This document shows positions 63,961 through 64,000 of a stretch of DNA of 64,000 bases, piece by piece. The position numbers and the translations under genes are program-made. Origin of the DNA: Undaria pinnatifida. Lineage: Eukaryota; Sar; Phaeophyceae; Laminariales; Alariaceae. The notes under the pieces are model-generated. The model did no database searches and had not been told where the DNA came from. It saw nothing but the letters and a program-made list of their open reading frames with translations. The stretch lies in NCBI GenBank assembly GCA_012845835.1, contig JABAKD010000011.1, positions 4,696,697 to 4,760,696 of the forward strand, in the 5' to 3' direction. The first letter of the stretch is position 1; every line of letters starts with the position of its first letter.

Positions 63961-64000
63961 ATACCTTAATACTTCTGTCGAGGCACGTGTCCTCAGGTGG

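Overview
This window is nuclear DNA of a brown alga (Phaeophyceae, Ectocarpus-like). The strongest clue is the protein at 61.7-63.6 kb on the minus strand. It is built from 14 copies of the EsV-1-7 cysteine/histidine repeat, a family typical of brown algae and their phaeoviruses. Other signs agree: genes of many small exons with GT-AG introns, introns up to 6.6 kb full of minisatellites and poly-C/poly-G tracts, and a very high load of dispersed repeats. No bacterial-style operon or Shine-Dalgarno site is seen.

Four protein genes can be supported. (1) Two phase-matched exons (13.7 and 15.2 kb, minus) encode the core of the cytochrome bc1 hinge protein (QCR6/UQCRH); first and last exons were not found. 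(2) Eight phase-consistent exons (20.4-26.6 kb, plus) encode an F-box plus JmjC protein of the JMJD6-like 2-oxoglutarate oxygenase type; the N-terminal exon was not found. (3) Twelve phase-consistent exons (54.4 down to 36.9 kb, minus) encode a complete glycerol kinase with an unusual C-terminal extension. (4) One uninterrupted ORF (61.7-63.6 kb, minus) encodes the EsV-1-7 repeat protein. A tRNA-Leu(UAG) lies inside a glycerol kinase intron on the opposite strand. A small orphan ORF at 3.3-3.6 kb is a weaker candidate.

Between these genes the DNA is mostly repeats. 0-13 kb holds short duplications, a decayed retroelement ORF, a hairpin element, and a tRNA-derived SINE broken by a second element with an 8-bp target duplication. 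14-20 kb holds tandem duplications, a second SINE copy with a perfect B box and a 712-bp element with terminal inverted repeats. 27-36 kb is gene-poor, with a 430-bp foldback and a head-to-head palindromic array of four reverse transcriptase core fragments. 55-59.6 kb holds about 2 kb of CATGG-rich satellite, with a shorter block in the opposite orientation.

The observations most worth a second look are local duplications at splice sites (three partial copies of glycerol kinase exon 9, three copies of a JmjC gene acceptor), the RT palindrome, the SINE family, and a palindromic 9-mer TACCWGGTA that occurs about 20 times where about 0.5 would be expected. The genes are housekeeping or developmental and show no shared pathway. 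Exon boundaries were read by eye from reading frame, splice dinucleotides and family similarity, without transcripts.
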